Below are positions 22,911 to 35,367 of a stretch of DNA of 64,000 nt, piece by piece. Each line of letters opens with the position of its first letter. Within the stretch, counting starts at the first letter, position 1. The notes under the pieces are model-generated. The model did no database searches. It saw only the letters and a list, made by a program, of their open reading frames with translations, and was not told the DNA's origin. Source of the DNA: Ooceraea biroi (taxonomy: Eukaryota; Arthropoda; Insecta; Hymenoptera; Formicidae); assembly GCF_003672135.1 (NCBI RefSeq), contig NC_039518.1, positions 6,078,136-6,142,135 on the forward strand, given 5' to 3'. Position numbers and translations under genes: made by a program.

Positions 22911-23810
22911 TTAAACAATAATTGTCCATTTTGTTTGATTATCTTTTGCCATTTTTAGGCAACTTCATGATTCCGCGCTCAAAAAAGTTCTTATCTTTTT
23001 CAGCAAAAAACAATTCCAAACGATTTGATATCCTCATCAGCAGTAAAGGTTTTACCATTCAAGCGCTTTGCAAAGAACGAAACAAATGGTAATCTGATGG
23101 CCAGTGTAATAGGTGGATGCGGTAACACATCCCATCCAAGCTGCAACAATTTTTCACGAGTGACCAAACTTGTACGTGGTCTAGCGTTTCATGGTGAAAC
23201 ACAACACCTTTGCGATTCACCAATTCTCGACGTTTCTGTTTGATGCATCGTTTATTTATCCAGTTGACGACAGATCACGTCTGAATTAATGGTTTGATTC
23301 CTTGCAAGCAGCTCAAAATACACAATACCTTTAAAGTCCCACCAGACTGACAGCATAATCTTTCTTTGGTGAATATCTGCTTTTCAAGTGCTTCGAGCAG
23401 GTTCATCACGATCTTTTTCGTTTGACGTTGTTGTAGACGATCGATTTTTCGTCGCCTGTTATCATCCGTTTCAAAAATCGATCATTTTCCTCACGTTTCA
23501 AAAGAGAATCGCAGATGTCAATACGCTCAGTGAGATGAATTTCTTTGAGCTCATGTGGTACCCAAATATCGAGCTTACTAATGTATCCAAGTCGTTTTGA
23601 ATGGTTTTCAACACTCGATTTCGATACGTTAAGATTCTCAGCAATCTCTCGTGTCGTTAAACGCCGATTGGAATCGATCAGTGCCTTTATTTTGTCATCA
23701 TCAATTTCGATTGGCCTTCCTGAGCGTGGTGATCTTTCACATTAAAATCTGCAGATCGAAATTTAGTAAACCACTTTGACACTGCCCAGTTTTAAAGCAT
23801 CTTCGCCATA
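22911..23810 (-). pseudogene. mariner-1 transposase, truncated unit in array E
   Basis: Fragmented by many small indels. Conserved pieces of helix-turn-helix 2 (23545-23745 region) and the catalytic core can be followed only by switching frames. Its counterpart in array F (31510-32427) is cleaner, so part of the damage is probably sequence error. Confidence 0.75.
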
Positions 23811-23886
23811 TATTGGGTTGGCCAAAAAGTAATTGCGTTTTTTTATATAAATAAAAGGCAAATTTTCATGGGAAACAAAAACTTTA

Positions 23887-24889
23887 TTAAACAATATATT
23901 GTCCATTTTGTTTGATTATCTTTTGCCATTTTTCAGGCAACTTCATGATTCCGCGCTCAAAAAAGTTCTTATCTTTTTCAGCAAAAAACAATTCCAACAA
24001 CGATTTGATATCCTCATCAGCAGTAAAGGTTTTACCATTCAAGGCGCTTTGCAAAGAACGAAACAAATGGTAATCTGATGGCGCAGGTCTGGCGAATATT
24101 GTGGATGTGGTAACACATCCCATCCAAGCTGCAACAATTTTTCACGAGTGAACCAAACTTGTACGTGGTCTAGCGTTATCATGGTGAAACACAACACCTT
24201 TGCGATTCACCAATTCTCGACGTTTCTGTTTGATGGCATCGTTTGATTTATCCAGTTGACGACAGTATACGTCTGAATTAATGGTTTGATTCCTTGCAAG
24301 CGGCTCAAAATACACAATACCTTTAAAGTCCCACCAGACTGACAGCATAATCTTTCTTTGGTGAATATCTGCTTTTCAAGTGCTTCGAGCAGGTTCATCA
24401 CGATCTTTTTCGTTTGACGTTGTTGTATACGATCGATTTTTCGTCGCCTGTTATCATCCGTTTTAAAAATCGATCATTTTCCTCACGTTTCAAAAGAGAA
24501 TCGCAGATGTCAATACGCTCAGTGAGATGAATTTCTTTGAGCTCATGTGTACCCAAATATCGAGCTTACTAATGTATCCAAGTCGTTTTGAATGGTTTTC
24601 AACACTCGATTTCGATACGTTAAGATTCTCAGCAATCTCTCGTGTCGTTATACGCCGATTGGAATCGATCAGTGCCTTTATTTTGTCATCATCAATTTCG
24701 ATTGGCCTTCCTGAGCGTGGTGCATCTTTCACATTAAAATCTCCAGATCGAAATTTAGTAAACCAATTTGACACTGCCGCAGCTTTAAAGCAACTTCGCC
24801 ATACATCACATAACGCTGTATGAGCTTGCACAGCTTTTTCCCTTTCGGAAGTAATAAAACAAAAGAAAATGTTCTTTTTGATTTTCCAT
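23887..24889 (-). pseudogene. mariner-1 transposase, complete unit of array E
   Basis: The start codon of the MENQK-type N-terminus lies at 24889 on the minus strand. Multiple indels break it: loss in the FPHILFYY region, QCQI for QCQN, WVHMSS for WVPHELK, and GDGCVTT around the GWDVLPHPPYS region. The shared deletion after the TGDEKS region is also present. The counterpart is at 32508-33522. Confidence 0.75.
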
Positions 24890-25071
24890 TTTGAAATCGA
24901 CGGCAAACAAACAATCGTTAACGAAATCGTTACTTTCTTTTTGTAAAACAAGCTTGAACTGGTGAGTTAACCTACATAATGAATTTGCGGTTTAGAAATG
25001 AAGTTAGTTACATTCAAGACATGTATGTCCATCTATTGGAAAAAACGCAATTACTTTTTGCGCAACCCATA

Positions 25072-26267
25072 TTTTGATTATTTTATTCCTCTAATGTTCC
25101 GCGCAAGACACAGAAGAAATATATATGATTCGATTATGACCTCGACAGTACTGTCATGTTCATACTTGAAAACCCCGTATATCTTGACAACGAGACAAAA
25201 TAAAGATTTAATTATAGTAAATCAGTTAATTAATAAGCAATCTCGAAAATATATTAATAAACCAAAGAACTTGCGTTACTTGGATGCTTATTACGACAAT
25301 CGACGATGATGCGTTCCCCGCCGTTATCTCATTATTTTCTGAATAGATAGATATATATCTCTCTCTTTCTTGGAAAAGCGAGAAGAGAGGCAAGAAGGGC
25401 CTAGAGAGAGACAAAATTATCTCGCCTGGTGATTACTATGGTCGGCAAGGAGTAATGACGGAGTAACCAATATCGATCCCATCGATCAGCGCCGACTCGG
25501 GTTTCACGACGTCGCATCGTACGCGTGTACATACGTTGCGTTTTCGTATTACCGATTCCATTAACGTAATTCCCAAGCCGTTGGTCCCAAGCCGAGGTTC
25601 TCGAGGGTTTCCCTTGAAGCGCACACGAAACAATCCTGGCAACCACGCGCGCCCTCGGCTTGGTCTCAAGGAACGAAATCCATTGTCGAGTAGTCATGTA
25701 CGGCGAGATTGAAGGTTATTATTATTTAATACGGTCAATAAAGCTGCATTATAGGCTACATCCGCAAACGTAGCATTAAGGTACCGCGGGGTCTCGTGGT
25801 TACCCCAGAGTTCTCACTGGAGCGAAGATTGCGCTTGCAACCCTTCGCTCTGGTTGCTCGTATTGACTAACGTTATCGCAAGATCGCGATCTAACGAGAT
25901 CAAGGATAATTATCTCGCAAAGGCAAAACGATATTACACTGTACACCGAGCGTCCGTGATTCGTAAACGCGAGTGATCGATCGTAACGAGGTTGAGATTC
26001 ATACTTCGAACGAATAAATCACACGTGTAACGCGATTATCGATGAGGAGAGAGCAATTTCCACGCCTTCTATGCACCTTTGCGAAAGAGATGAGCGCCGC
26101 TGCGGGGTCCGGTCCAGCGGCGCTCCGCCGGCGAAGCTGGGACGCCTCGGAATAATCAAGATCACATTGGTCTGTCGTGCATCAAAAACATTAATTTTAA
26201 ATTATCGAGATGGCCGGCGGGCCACGGCGGATAACGTACCGCGATCCCGAAGAGCGCGGTCATCGCG
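25072..26267. other. noisy copy of unique segment 33710-34939
   Basis: Follows 33710-34939 throughout with scattered small indels. No gene recognised. A TA/CT-rich microsatellite lies at about 25345-25375. Confidence 0.75.
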
Positions 26268-26683
26268 CACCCACAGAAATATCTAGGACTTAATGCTATT
26301 ACTCTTTAATCTATCATAAAATAAGATCGCTTAATCGACAATCATATTTATTATTCAAAAGAACATATTTAATCTTGAATAGAAAATTCGAAAATTATGA
26401 TCCAAATAATCTTGTGCATCTCATTCATTTCTCAGATTAAGATATAACAAATTTCTAGCAAGTTCAAAATATTCTTGATTTCAGAATATTGTGAGATACT
26501 AAAAGACATCTTATTCTATTCTTCTAAGAGAATTTGTAGAATCTGCACAAACGGCCAATATTTATATGTTGCATAGAAAATCGGAAAGTGTTTCTGTTCT
26601 TTACAATGAATAAGTGCAATACTCTACAAGAAATATTAAAAGGTATGGAAAGTCTTACTCGAATCTTATTTCTCAATGAAGTA

Positions 26684-27955
26684 TGGGTCATTAAGTATGA
26701 AACTTACAAAGAAAAGCGCCATCTTTAACATTTGTTATCTCAAATTTGGCGCCAGACGTCACTATCAAGGTTTAGGTGATAGATGTATGTTCGCTCTTCA
26801 AATGTCATATTTATTTGTTCAAATATCTTCATTAGTTTTATTGGTGGATTCTTTTTATAGAACTATGGAAAAGTCCAAAATTCTGTGATTTATAAAGATG
26901 AGTTCCGCCGTGGAACCACAGTGTCGGAGACAGCTCGTAATATCAACCGCATTGGTGAAGGTTCAACTACTAAAGCAACGGTGGGCAATTGGTCCAAAAA
27001 CTCAGAGATGGAGATTTCAGCCTCGCTAAATGAGCCACGTGAAAGACCAAAACGAAGGTGGATAATGATCACTTGAGAGCCGTAGTAGAGTCCGATCCAT
27101 CCCAAAGTACACGTGAATGGCATCGATATTCAATGTTTCCCATCCCACCATATTGTTCATTTAGCTGCAATTGGTAAGATAAAGAAGTTGGACAAATGGG
27201 TCCCGCACGAATCGACCGATGCGCAGCAGGCGCAACGTCTAGAGGCTTCCCTTTCTTTGCTTTCCCGTCACAAAATGAATCTTTTTTAATCGAATTGTGA
27301 CCTGCGATGAAAAGTGGATACTCTACGACAATCGTAAACGCTCACATCAGTGGTTGAACGCTGATGAACCACCGAGACATCACGCGAAACCCAACATTAC
27401 ACAGAAGAAGAAGCTTATGGTGACTGTTTGGTGGTCCAGGTCAGGTGTTATCTACTACAACTTTATGAAACCTCGTACATCGATAACGGCTGAAGTATAT
27501 TGCAAGCAACTGGACGAAATGATGCAACAACTTCTATTAAACAACCGAAATTGGTCAATCGGTCAATGCCAATCCTGTTGCATGATAATGCTCGACCGCA
27601 CACTGCACGACTGACCATGGCAAAGCTATAGGAGTTGGAATTGGAAACTCTCCGTCATCCACCATGTTCACCAGATCTATCACCTACCGACTATCACTTT
27701 TTCCGGAATTTGGACAACTTGCTGGTGGGAAATTGTTCAATTCTCAACAGGCAGTCGAAACAGCCTTCCGCGACTTCATCGATTCCCGTACTCCTGGCTT
27801 CTTATAGTAGAGGCATAGAGACCAACTACCACTAAAATGGCAGAAGTGTGTAGATAACATGGGCGCATACTTCGATTGAAAATAAATCATGTCCATGTGC
27901 CAAAAAATGCAAAAGTTTATGTTCTATTTGTAAAGTTTCATACTTAATGACCCAA
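26684..27955 (+). mobile_element. mariner-2, noisy copy
   Basis: TIR TGGGTCATTAAGTATGAAAC (first base lost) at 26684, and its complement ending at 27955, followed by TA. Same insertion site as the clean copies at 35368 and 37820. Confidence 0.82.
26865..27879 (+). pseudogene. mariner-2 transposase, noisy copy
   Basis: Starts MEKSKI at 26865 and is immediately frameshifted (ATTCTGTG for ATTCGTG). Readable blocks include TCDEKWILYDNRKRSHQW, LHDNARPHTA-type sequence out of frame, and SPDLSPTDYHFFRNLD. At least six frame changes against the copy at 38010-39031. Confidence 0.78.
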
Positions 27956-28390
27956 TATATTGTACATACTTACTTACATTTCCATATCTTTAATATTTCT
28001 TGTAAGTATTGCACTTATTCATTGTAAATAACAGAAACACTTTCCCGATTTTCGATTGCAACACATAAATATTGGCCGTTTTATCCAATAAAGGACGCAG
28101 AAGCGCGGGAGTCGACGAGCGATCGTGAGAAAATGATGCGTCGACACGACAAAGCCTACTTTAAAGTGGCGCTAATATCAAATTATTCTACATACAAGAA
28201 TATATAAGCATAAATGTGTACATGTTACTCTTGTCTCAAGACAGTAAGACAATCTTATGTAATTCGAGAGAGAAGAATAGAATTACTGATTTAAATAAAA
28301 AAATTGTTTTATTTTCATATTTTTTATACTTGTAATACGATTAGTCAAGAAATATTTTCGTCTTGTTATCAGGAAATCCTTTCTGAGGTG

Positions 28391-28687
28391 TATTGTCACG
28401 CATTATACGTAACAACATTTTTTATCTCTCGACATCGATAACGAAGAATTCTCGCGTCGGAAGAAGACATGTCGTGACGTTCACAATTAATCATAAATTC
28501 ACTCATTAACGCACCGCTTATGCAAGAAGCCTCAACTCTCCAGAGACACGTCAGTACATACGTGTCTCTGTCAAAAAGCGACGAAACCGCTACGAACGCG
28601 GTTGCAATCCGCTTCGCTGGTGCAACCGATGGAACTCGCCCGCGCCGAGCAGCAAATGGGCTCGCATACTCGCCGGATGCGTACGTA
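28391..28687 (+). repeat. spacer A (noisy copy)
   Basis: Counterpart of 37094-37391 between two CACCC elements, with small indels. Confidence 0.78.
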
Positions 28688-29930
28688 CACCCACAGAAAA
28701 GATTTCTGGACCTAATGCTATTACTCTTTTAATCTATCATAAAATAAGATCGCTATAGCGACAATTATTTATTTATTGAAAAAGAGCATAATTTAATCTT
28801 GAAAGAAAATTCGAAAATCTAGATTTAAATAATCTTGGTGCTATCTCATTAATTTTCTCAGAAGGATTTAGATACAAATTTCTAGCAAGTTCAAAAGATT
28901 CTTTGATTTCAGAATATTGTGAGATCTAAAACATCTTATTCTATTCTTCTAAGAGAATTGTAGAATCTGCACGAAACGGCCAATATTTATGTTTGCAATC
29001 GAAAACCGGGAAAGTTTTCTGTTATTTACAATGAATAAGTGCAATACTCTACAAGAAATATTAAAAGGTATGGAAATGTCTTATCTCGAATCTTATTTTC
29101 TCAAGTAAGTATTGGGTCATTAAGTATGAAACTTTTCAAATGTAAAGCGCCATCTTTAACATTTGTTATCTCAAATTTGGCGCCAGACGTCACTATCAGG
29201 GTTAGGTTAGTGTGATAGATGTATGTTCGCGCTCTTCAAATGTCATATTATTTGTTCAAATATCTTCATTAGTTTTATTGGTGGATTCTTTTTATAGAAA
29301 CTATGGAAAAGTCCAAATTCGTGTGATTTATGAATATGAGTTCCGCCGTGGAACCACAGTGTCGGAGACAGCTGTCGTAATATCAAGCGCTTGTATTTTG
29401 GTGAAGGTTCAACTACTAAAGCAACGGTGGGCAATTGGGTCAAAAACTTCAGAGATGGAGATTTCAGCCTCGGCTAATGAGCCACGTGAAAGACCAAAGA
29501 CGAAGGTGGATAATAATCACTTGAGAGCCGTAGTAGAGTCGATCCATCCCAAAGTACACGTGAATTGGCATCGATATTCAATGTTTCCATACCCACCATA
29601 TTGTTCATTTAGCTGCAGATGTTGTGAAGATAAAGAAGTTGGACAAATGGGTCCCGCACGAATCGACCGATTGCGCAGGCAGGCGCAACGTCTAGAGGCT
29701 CCCTTTCTTTGCTTTCCCGTCACAAAATGAATCTTTTTTAATCGAATTGTGACCTGCGATGAAAAGTGGATTACTCTACGACAAACGTAAAACGCTCAAC
29801 ATTAGTGGTTGAACGGCTTGATTGAAAACCCACCGAGAACATCCACCGCGGGAAACCCCAAAAAACCATTAACAACAGGAAAGGGAAAAAGAAGGGCGGC
29901 TTTTATTTTAATCCTCTTTTTTTTGGGGTG
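28688..29930 (+). mobile_element. CACCC element II-2 with mariner-2, degenerating into noise
   Basis: Starts CACCCACAGAAAAG at 28688. Mariner-2 enters at 29112 and its transposase frame (from 29303) is followed to about 29760. After that, insertions multiply (ACAAACGTAAAACGCTCAAC for ACAATCGTAAACGCTCAC) until homology is lost near 29930. That is the pattern of a raw long-read end. Confidence 0.78.
29303..29930 (+). pseudogene. mariner-2 transposase fragment (noisy, truncated)
   Basis: N-terminal part only, with several indels against 38010-39031. Homology fades within the TCDEKWILYD region. Confidence 0.72.
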
Positions 29931-30231
29931 CATCAGTAAGGTATAGTTAATTTTTGCTCGTGTAAAGTACATTGTACACAGAAGATTTAAAATGCCAGAA
30001 TCTCATTTGGGGAAGCGAAATGTAACCCACCCAGAAGTAAAAAAAACAGTATATACCAAATTTTATTGAAATTCTAATAGTTTTACAAATTTTGGTCCGC
30101 CATATTGGATCGGCCATATTTAATTTTTAAAATCTTATTTCAGAATTGGATTCAGCGACCTCAAAAACCTTCATATTAAAATCATTATTATCCAGTTCTG
30201 AAGTTTTTGTTCTCCAAGTACATTTTTGGCA
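29931..30231. other. AT-rich DNA of unknown nature
   Basis: Contains TTTTGGTCCGCCATATTGG and related repeats of the kind seen in insect non-coding repeats. May be internal or flanking sequence of repeat R. No gene. Confidence 0.4.
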
Positions 30232-30541
30232 CGAAATGTTCGTTTGACAGCGGAGTGGTTAACTCGGCGAAAAAAAATCCTACGGAGTTTCGACAAATCG
30301 GGTTTAAAGATAAAAGTTGGCACTTTAAGATGGCGAAAACGAAAGTAAAACATAAAATTTATTTTACCAGCGAAAAAATCATAAAAATGGCAAAAAACGT
30401 CACTTTTGACACTCTTAACCTCATTTTTCTCAAAAACCTGACGTCATAGAGCAATTTCGCGGCCGGATTAGTTTTCAGCGTGAAAAAATACATCGAAAAT
30501 GATATCTTATATTCAAACAGCAAAAACCATGTCGGCCTGTG
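30232..30541 (+). repeat. repeat R, copy 1 (terminal part of a transposon)
   Basis: About 310 bp beginning CGAAATGTTCGTTTGACAGCG and ending CGGCCTGTG, repeated at 63186-63504. It ends abruptly inside mariner-1 at a TTA/TAA site. The other copy meets the complementary half of mariner-1 at the same place. Together they imply an element with long inverted repeats and a TAA target, PIF/Harbinger-like (inference). Confidence 0.65.
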
Positions 30542-31431
30542 TTATCTTTTGCCATTTTTTAGGCAACTTCATGATTCCGCGTTCAAAAAAGTTCTTATCT
30601 TTTTCAGCAAAAAACAATTCCAACAACGATTTGATATCCTCATCAGCAGTAAAGGTTTTACCATTCAAAGCGTTTTGCAAAGAACGAAACAAATGGTAAT
30701 CTGATGGTGCCAGGTCTGGCGAATATGGTGGATGCGGTAACACATCCCATCCAAGCTGCAACAATTTTTCACGAGTGACCAAACTTGTACGTGGTCTAGC
30801 GTTTTCATGGTGAAACACAACACCTTTGCGATTCACCAATTCTCGACGTTTCTGTTTGATGGCATCGTTTAATTTATCCAGTTGACGACAGTACACGTCT
30901 GAATTAATGGTTTGATTCCTTGCAAGCAGCTCAAAATACACAATACCTTTAAAGTCCCACCATACTGACAGCATAATCTTTCTTTGGTGAATATCTGCTT
31001 TTCAAGTGCTTCGAGCAGGTTCATCACGATCTTTTTCGTTCGACGTTGTTGTAGACGATCGATTTTTCGTCGCCTGTTATCATCCGTTTCAAAAATCGAT
31101 CATTTTCCTCACGTTTCAAACGAGAATCGCAGATGTCAATACGCTCAGTGAGATGAATTTCTTTGAGCTCACGTGGTACCCAAATATCGAGCTTACTAAT
31201 GTATCCAAGTCGTTTTGAATGGTTTTCAACACTCGATTTCGATACGTTAAGATTCTCAGCAATCTCTCGTGTCGTTAAACGCCGATTGGAATCGATCAGT
31301 GCCTTTATTTTGTCATCATCAATTTCGATTGGCCTTCCTGAGCGTGGTGCATCTTTCACATTAAAATCTCCAGATCGAAATTTAGTAAACCAATTTTGAC
31401 ACTGCCTCAGTTTTAAAGCATCTTCGCCATA
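30542..31431 (-). pseudogene. mariner-1 transposase, truncated at both ends
   Basis: First frame 31446-31024 with helix-turn-helix 2 and TGDEKS. Second frame 30974-30513 with HHENARPR and SPDLAPSDYHLF. The Asp of HHDN is Glu here, a catalytic change. The C-terminus is replaced after KWQKI by residues read from repeat R. The shared break after KRKRS is present. Confidence 0.86.
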
Positions 31432-31509
31432 TATTGGGTTGGCCAAAAAGTAATTGCGTTTTTTTTATATAAATAAAAGGCGAATGTTTCATGGGAAACA
31501 AGAACTTTA

Positions 31510-32427
31510 TTAAACAATATATTGTCCATTTTGTTTGATTATCTTTTGCCATTTTTCAGGCAACTTCATGATTCCGCGCTCAAAAAAGTTCTTATCTTTT
31601 TCAGCAAAAAACAATTCCAGGAACGATTTGATATCCTCATCAGCAGTAAAGGTTTTACCATTCAAGGCGCTTTGCAAAGAACGAAACAAATGGTAATCTG
31701 ATGGCGCCAGGTCTGGCGAATATGGTGGATGTGGTAACACATCCCATCCAAGCTGCAACAATTTTTCACGAGTGACCAAACTTGTACGTGGTCTAGCGTT
31801 ATCATGGTGAAACACAACACCTTTGCGATTCACCAATTCTCGACGTTTCTGTTTGATGGCATCGTTTGATTTATCCAGTTGACGACAGTATACGTCTGAA
31901 TTAATGGTTTGATTCCTTGCAAGCAGCTCAAAATACACAATACCTTTAAAGTCCCACCAGACTGACAGCATAATCTTTCTTTGGTGAATATCTGCTTTTC
32001 AAGTGCTTCGAGCAGGTTCATCACGATCTTTTTCGTTTGACGTTGTTGTAGACGATCGATTTTTCGTCGCCTGTTATCATCCGTTTCAAAAATCGATCAT
32101 TTTCCTCACGTTTCAAAAGAGAATCGCAGATGTCAATACGCTCAGTGAGATGAATTTCTTTGAGCTCATGTGGTACCCAAATATCGAGCTTACTAATGTA
32201 TCCAAGTCGTTTTGAATGGTTTTCAACACTCGATTTCGATACGTTAAGATTCTCAGCAATCTCTCGTGTCGTTAAACGCCGATTGGAATCGATCAGTGCC
32301 TTTATTTTGTCATCATCAATTTCGATTGGCCTTCCTGAGCGTGGTGATCTTTCACATTAAAATCTGCAGATCGAAATTTAGTAAACCACTTTTGACACTG
32401 CCGCAGCTTTAAAGCATCTTCGCCATA
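31510..32427 (-). pseudogene. mariner-1 transposase, truncated middle unit
   Basis: Starts YGEDALKLRQ. A private 1-bp loss in the DAPRSGRP region (KDHHAQEG) adds to the shared break after KRKRS. The C-terminal frame 31971-31510 is intact, with HHDNARPR and LAPSDYHLF. Confidence 0.86.
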
Positions 32428-32507
32428 TATTGGGTTGGCCAAAAAGTAATTGCGTTTTTTTTTTATATAAATAAAAGGCAAATTTTTCATGGGAAACAAA
32501 AACTTTA

Positions 32508-33522
32508 TTAAACAATATATTGTCCATTTTGTTTGATTATCTTTTGCCATTTTTCAGGCAACTTCATGATTCCGCGCTCAAAAAAGTTCTTATCTTTTTC
32601 AGCAAAAAACAATTCCAACAACGATTTGATATCCTCATCAGCAGTAAAGGTTTTACCATTCAAGGCGCTTTGCAAAGAACGAAACAAATGGTAATCTGAT
32701 GGCGCCAGGTCTGGCGAATATGGTGGATGTGGTAACACATCCCATCCAAGCTGCAACAATTTTTCACGAGTGACCAAACTTGTACGTGGTCTAGCGTTAT
32801 CATGGTGAAACACAACACCTTTGCGATTCACCAATTCTCGACGTTTCTGTTTGATGGCATCGTTTGATTTATCCAGTTGACGACAGTATACGTCTGAATT
32901 AATGGTTTGATTCCTTGCAAGCGGCTCAAAATACACAATACCTTTAAAGTCCCACCAGACTGACAGCATAATCTTTCTTTGGTGAATATCTGCTTTTCAA
33001 GTGCTTCGAGCAGGTTCATCACGATCTTTTTCGTTTGACGTTGTTGTATACGATCGATTTTTCGTCGCCTGTTATCATCCGTTTTAAAAATCGATCATTT
33101 TCCTCACGTTTCAAAAGAGAATCGCAGATGTCAATACGCTCAGTGAGATGAATTTCTTTGAGCTCATGTGGTACCCAAATATCGAGCTTACTAATGTATC
33201 CAAGTCGTTTTGAATGGTTTTCAACACTCGATTTCGATACGTTAAGATTCTCAGCAATCTCTCGTGTCGTTATACGCCGATTGGAATCGATCAGTGCCTT
33301 TATTTTGTCATCATCAATTTCGATTGGCCTTCCTGAGCGTGGTGCATCTTTCACATTAAAATCTCCAGATCGAAATTTAGTAAACCAATTTTGACACTGC
33401 CGCAGCTTTAAAGCATCTTCGCCATATACATCACATAACTTTGTATGAGCTTGCACAGCGTTTTTCCCTTTTCGGAAGTAATAAAACAAAATGTGAGGAA
33501 AATGTTCTTTTTGATTTTCCAT
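32508..33522 (-). pseudogene. mariner-1 transposase, full-length but frameshifted
   Basis: The best-preserved minus-strand copy. MENQKEHFPHILFYYFRKGKN starts at 33522. The frame is open through both helix-turn-helix motifs and TGDEKS to KRKRS (stop 33019), and continues in another frame at 32969-32508 with HHDNARPR and SPDLAPSDYHLF. Apart from the shared 11-bp deletion and adjoining TGA, no private lesion is obvious. GDEKS has Ser where mariner-3 has Trp. Confidence 0.89.
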
Positions 33523-33709
33523 TTTGAAATCGACGGCAAACAAACAATCGTTAACGAAATCGTGTACTTTCTTTTTGTAAAACAAGCTTGAACTGTGAGT
33601 TGTTAACCTACATAATGAATTTGCGGTTTAGAATGAAGTTAGTTACATTTCAAGACATGTATGTCCATCTATTGGAAAAAAACGCAATTACTTTTTGGCC
33701 AACCCAATA

Positions 33710-34939
33710 TTTTGATTATTTTATTTTCTCCTTAATGTTCCGCGCAGACACACGAAGAAAGAAATATATGATTCGATTATGACCTCGACAGTACGTGTCA
33801 TGTTCATACTTGAAAACGCCCGTTTAATCTTTGACAACGAGACAAAATAAAGATTTAATTATATGAGTAATCAGTTAATTAATAAGCAATCTCGAAAATA
33901 TATTAATAAACCAAAGAACTTGCGTTACTTGGATGCTTATTACGACAATCGACGATGATGCGTTCCCACCGCCGTTATCTCATTATTTTCTGAATAGATA
34001 GATATATATCTCTCTCTTTCGTTGGAAAGGGAGCGAGAAGAGGAGCAAGAAGGGCCTAGGAGTAGACAAAATTATCTCGCCGTGTGATTACTATGGTCGG
34101 CAAGGAGTAATGACGGAGTAATCCAATATCGATCCCATCGATCAGCGGCCGATCGGGTTTCACGACGTCGCATCGTACGCGTGTACGATACGTGCGTTTT
34201 CGTATTACCGATTCCATTAACGTAATTCCCAAGCCGTTGGTCCCAAGCCGAGGTTCTCGAGGGTTTCCCTTGAAGCGCACACGAAACAATCCTGGCAACC
34301 CACGCGCGCCCTCGGCTTGGTCTCAAGGAACGAAATCCATTGTCGAGTAGTCATGTACGGCGAGATTGAAGGTTATTATTATTTAATACGGTCAATAAAG
34401 CTGCATTATAGTGCTACATCCGCAAACGTAGCATTAAGGTACCGCGGGGTCTCGTGGTTACCCCAGAGGTTCTCACTGGAGCGAAGATTGCGCTTGCAAC
34501 CCTTCGCTCTGGTTGCTCGTATTGACTAACGTTATCGCAAGATCGCAGTCTAACGGAATCAAGGATAATTATCTCTGCAAAGGCAAAAACGATATTTACA
34601 CTGTACACCGAGCGTCCGTGATTTCGTAAACGCGAGTGATCGATCGTAACGAGGTTGAGATTCATACTTCGAACGAATAAATCACACGTGTAACGCGATT
34701 ATCGATGAGGAGAGAGCAATTTCCCACGCCTTCTATGCACCTTTGCGAAAGAGATGAGCGCCGCTGCGGGGTCCGGTCCAGCGGCGCTCCGCCGGCGAAG
34801 CTGGGATCGTGCCTCGGAATAATCAAGATCACATTGGTCTGTCGTGCATCAAAAAACATTAATTTTAAATTATCGAGATGGCACCGGCGGGCCACGGCGG
34901 ATAACGTACCGCGATCCCGAAGGCGCTGGTTGCATCGCG
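33710..34939. other. unique DNA between array F and a CACCC cluster
   Basis: No gene recognised. A (TA/CT)n microsatellite lies at about 33995-34020. Open frames on both strands are short and match nothing known to me. The segment is repeated in noisy form at 25072-26267. Confidence 0.6.
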
Positions 34940-35367
34940 CACCCACAGAAAAGATTTCTGGACTTAATGCTATTACTCTTTAATCTATCATAAAATAAGA
35001 TCGCTATAGCGACAATCATATTTATTATTCAAAAGAAGCATATTTTAATCTTGAATAGAAAATTCGAAAATTTAGATCCAAATAATCTTGGTGCTATCTC
35101 ATTCATTTTCTCAGAAGGATTTAGATACAAATTTCTAGCAAGTTCAAAATATTCTTGATTTCAGAATATTGTGAGATCTAAAAGACATCTTATTCTATTC
35201 TTCTAAGAGAATTTGTAGAATCTGCACGAAACGGCCAATATTTATATGTTGCAATTGAAAATCGGGAAAGTGTTTCTGTTCTTTACAATGAATAAGTGCA
35301 ATACTCTACAAGAAATATTAAAAGGTATGGAAATGTCTTATCTCGAATCTTATTTCTCAAGTAAGTA

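Larger units (their letters stand above)
22834..25069 (-). mobile_element. mariner-1 array E (minus strand), indel-rich
   Basis: A complete element (23813-25069) and one truncated unit (22834-23810), joined at the same TATGGCG-TA-TIR junction, in reverse orientation. It aligns with array F (31434-33707) but with many scattered single-base losses, for example GTGTACCC for GTGGTACCC and a 5' TIR reading CGCAACCCAT for GCCAACCCAAT. It is best read as an unpolished duplicate representation of array F. Confidence 0.82.
26268..28390 (+). mobile_element. CACCC element II-1 carrying mariner-2 (noisy)
   Basis: Counterpart of the element at 34940-37093 with many indels. It starts CACCCACAGAAATATC and ends CTTTCTGAGGTG. 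Mariner-2 occupies 26684-27955 at the hairpin tip. It is preceded by CG, like the clean copy. Confidence 0.78.
30542..33707 (-). mobile_element. mariner-1 array F (minus strand), clean
   Basis: The complete element 32430-33707 (1278 bp) has its 5' TIR at 33707 followed by TA. Then come a truncated unit 31434-32427 and a second truncated unit 30542-31431, whose 3' end is replaced by repeat R. Junctions are identical in sequence to those of arrays A and B. Units here carry ALIDSNRR where arrays A and B have APIDSNRR, marking a sublineage. Confidence 0.92.

Noticed and set aside
22834..29930. Independent mariner-2 and mariner-1 insertions in this stretch
   Set aside because: Positions, nested structure and flanks match 31434-38590 throughout, so they are the same events seen twice rather than new insertions.
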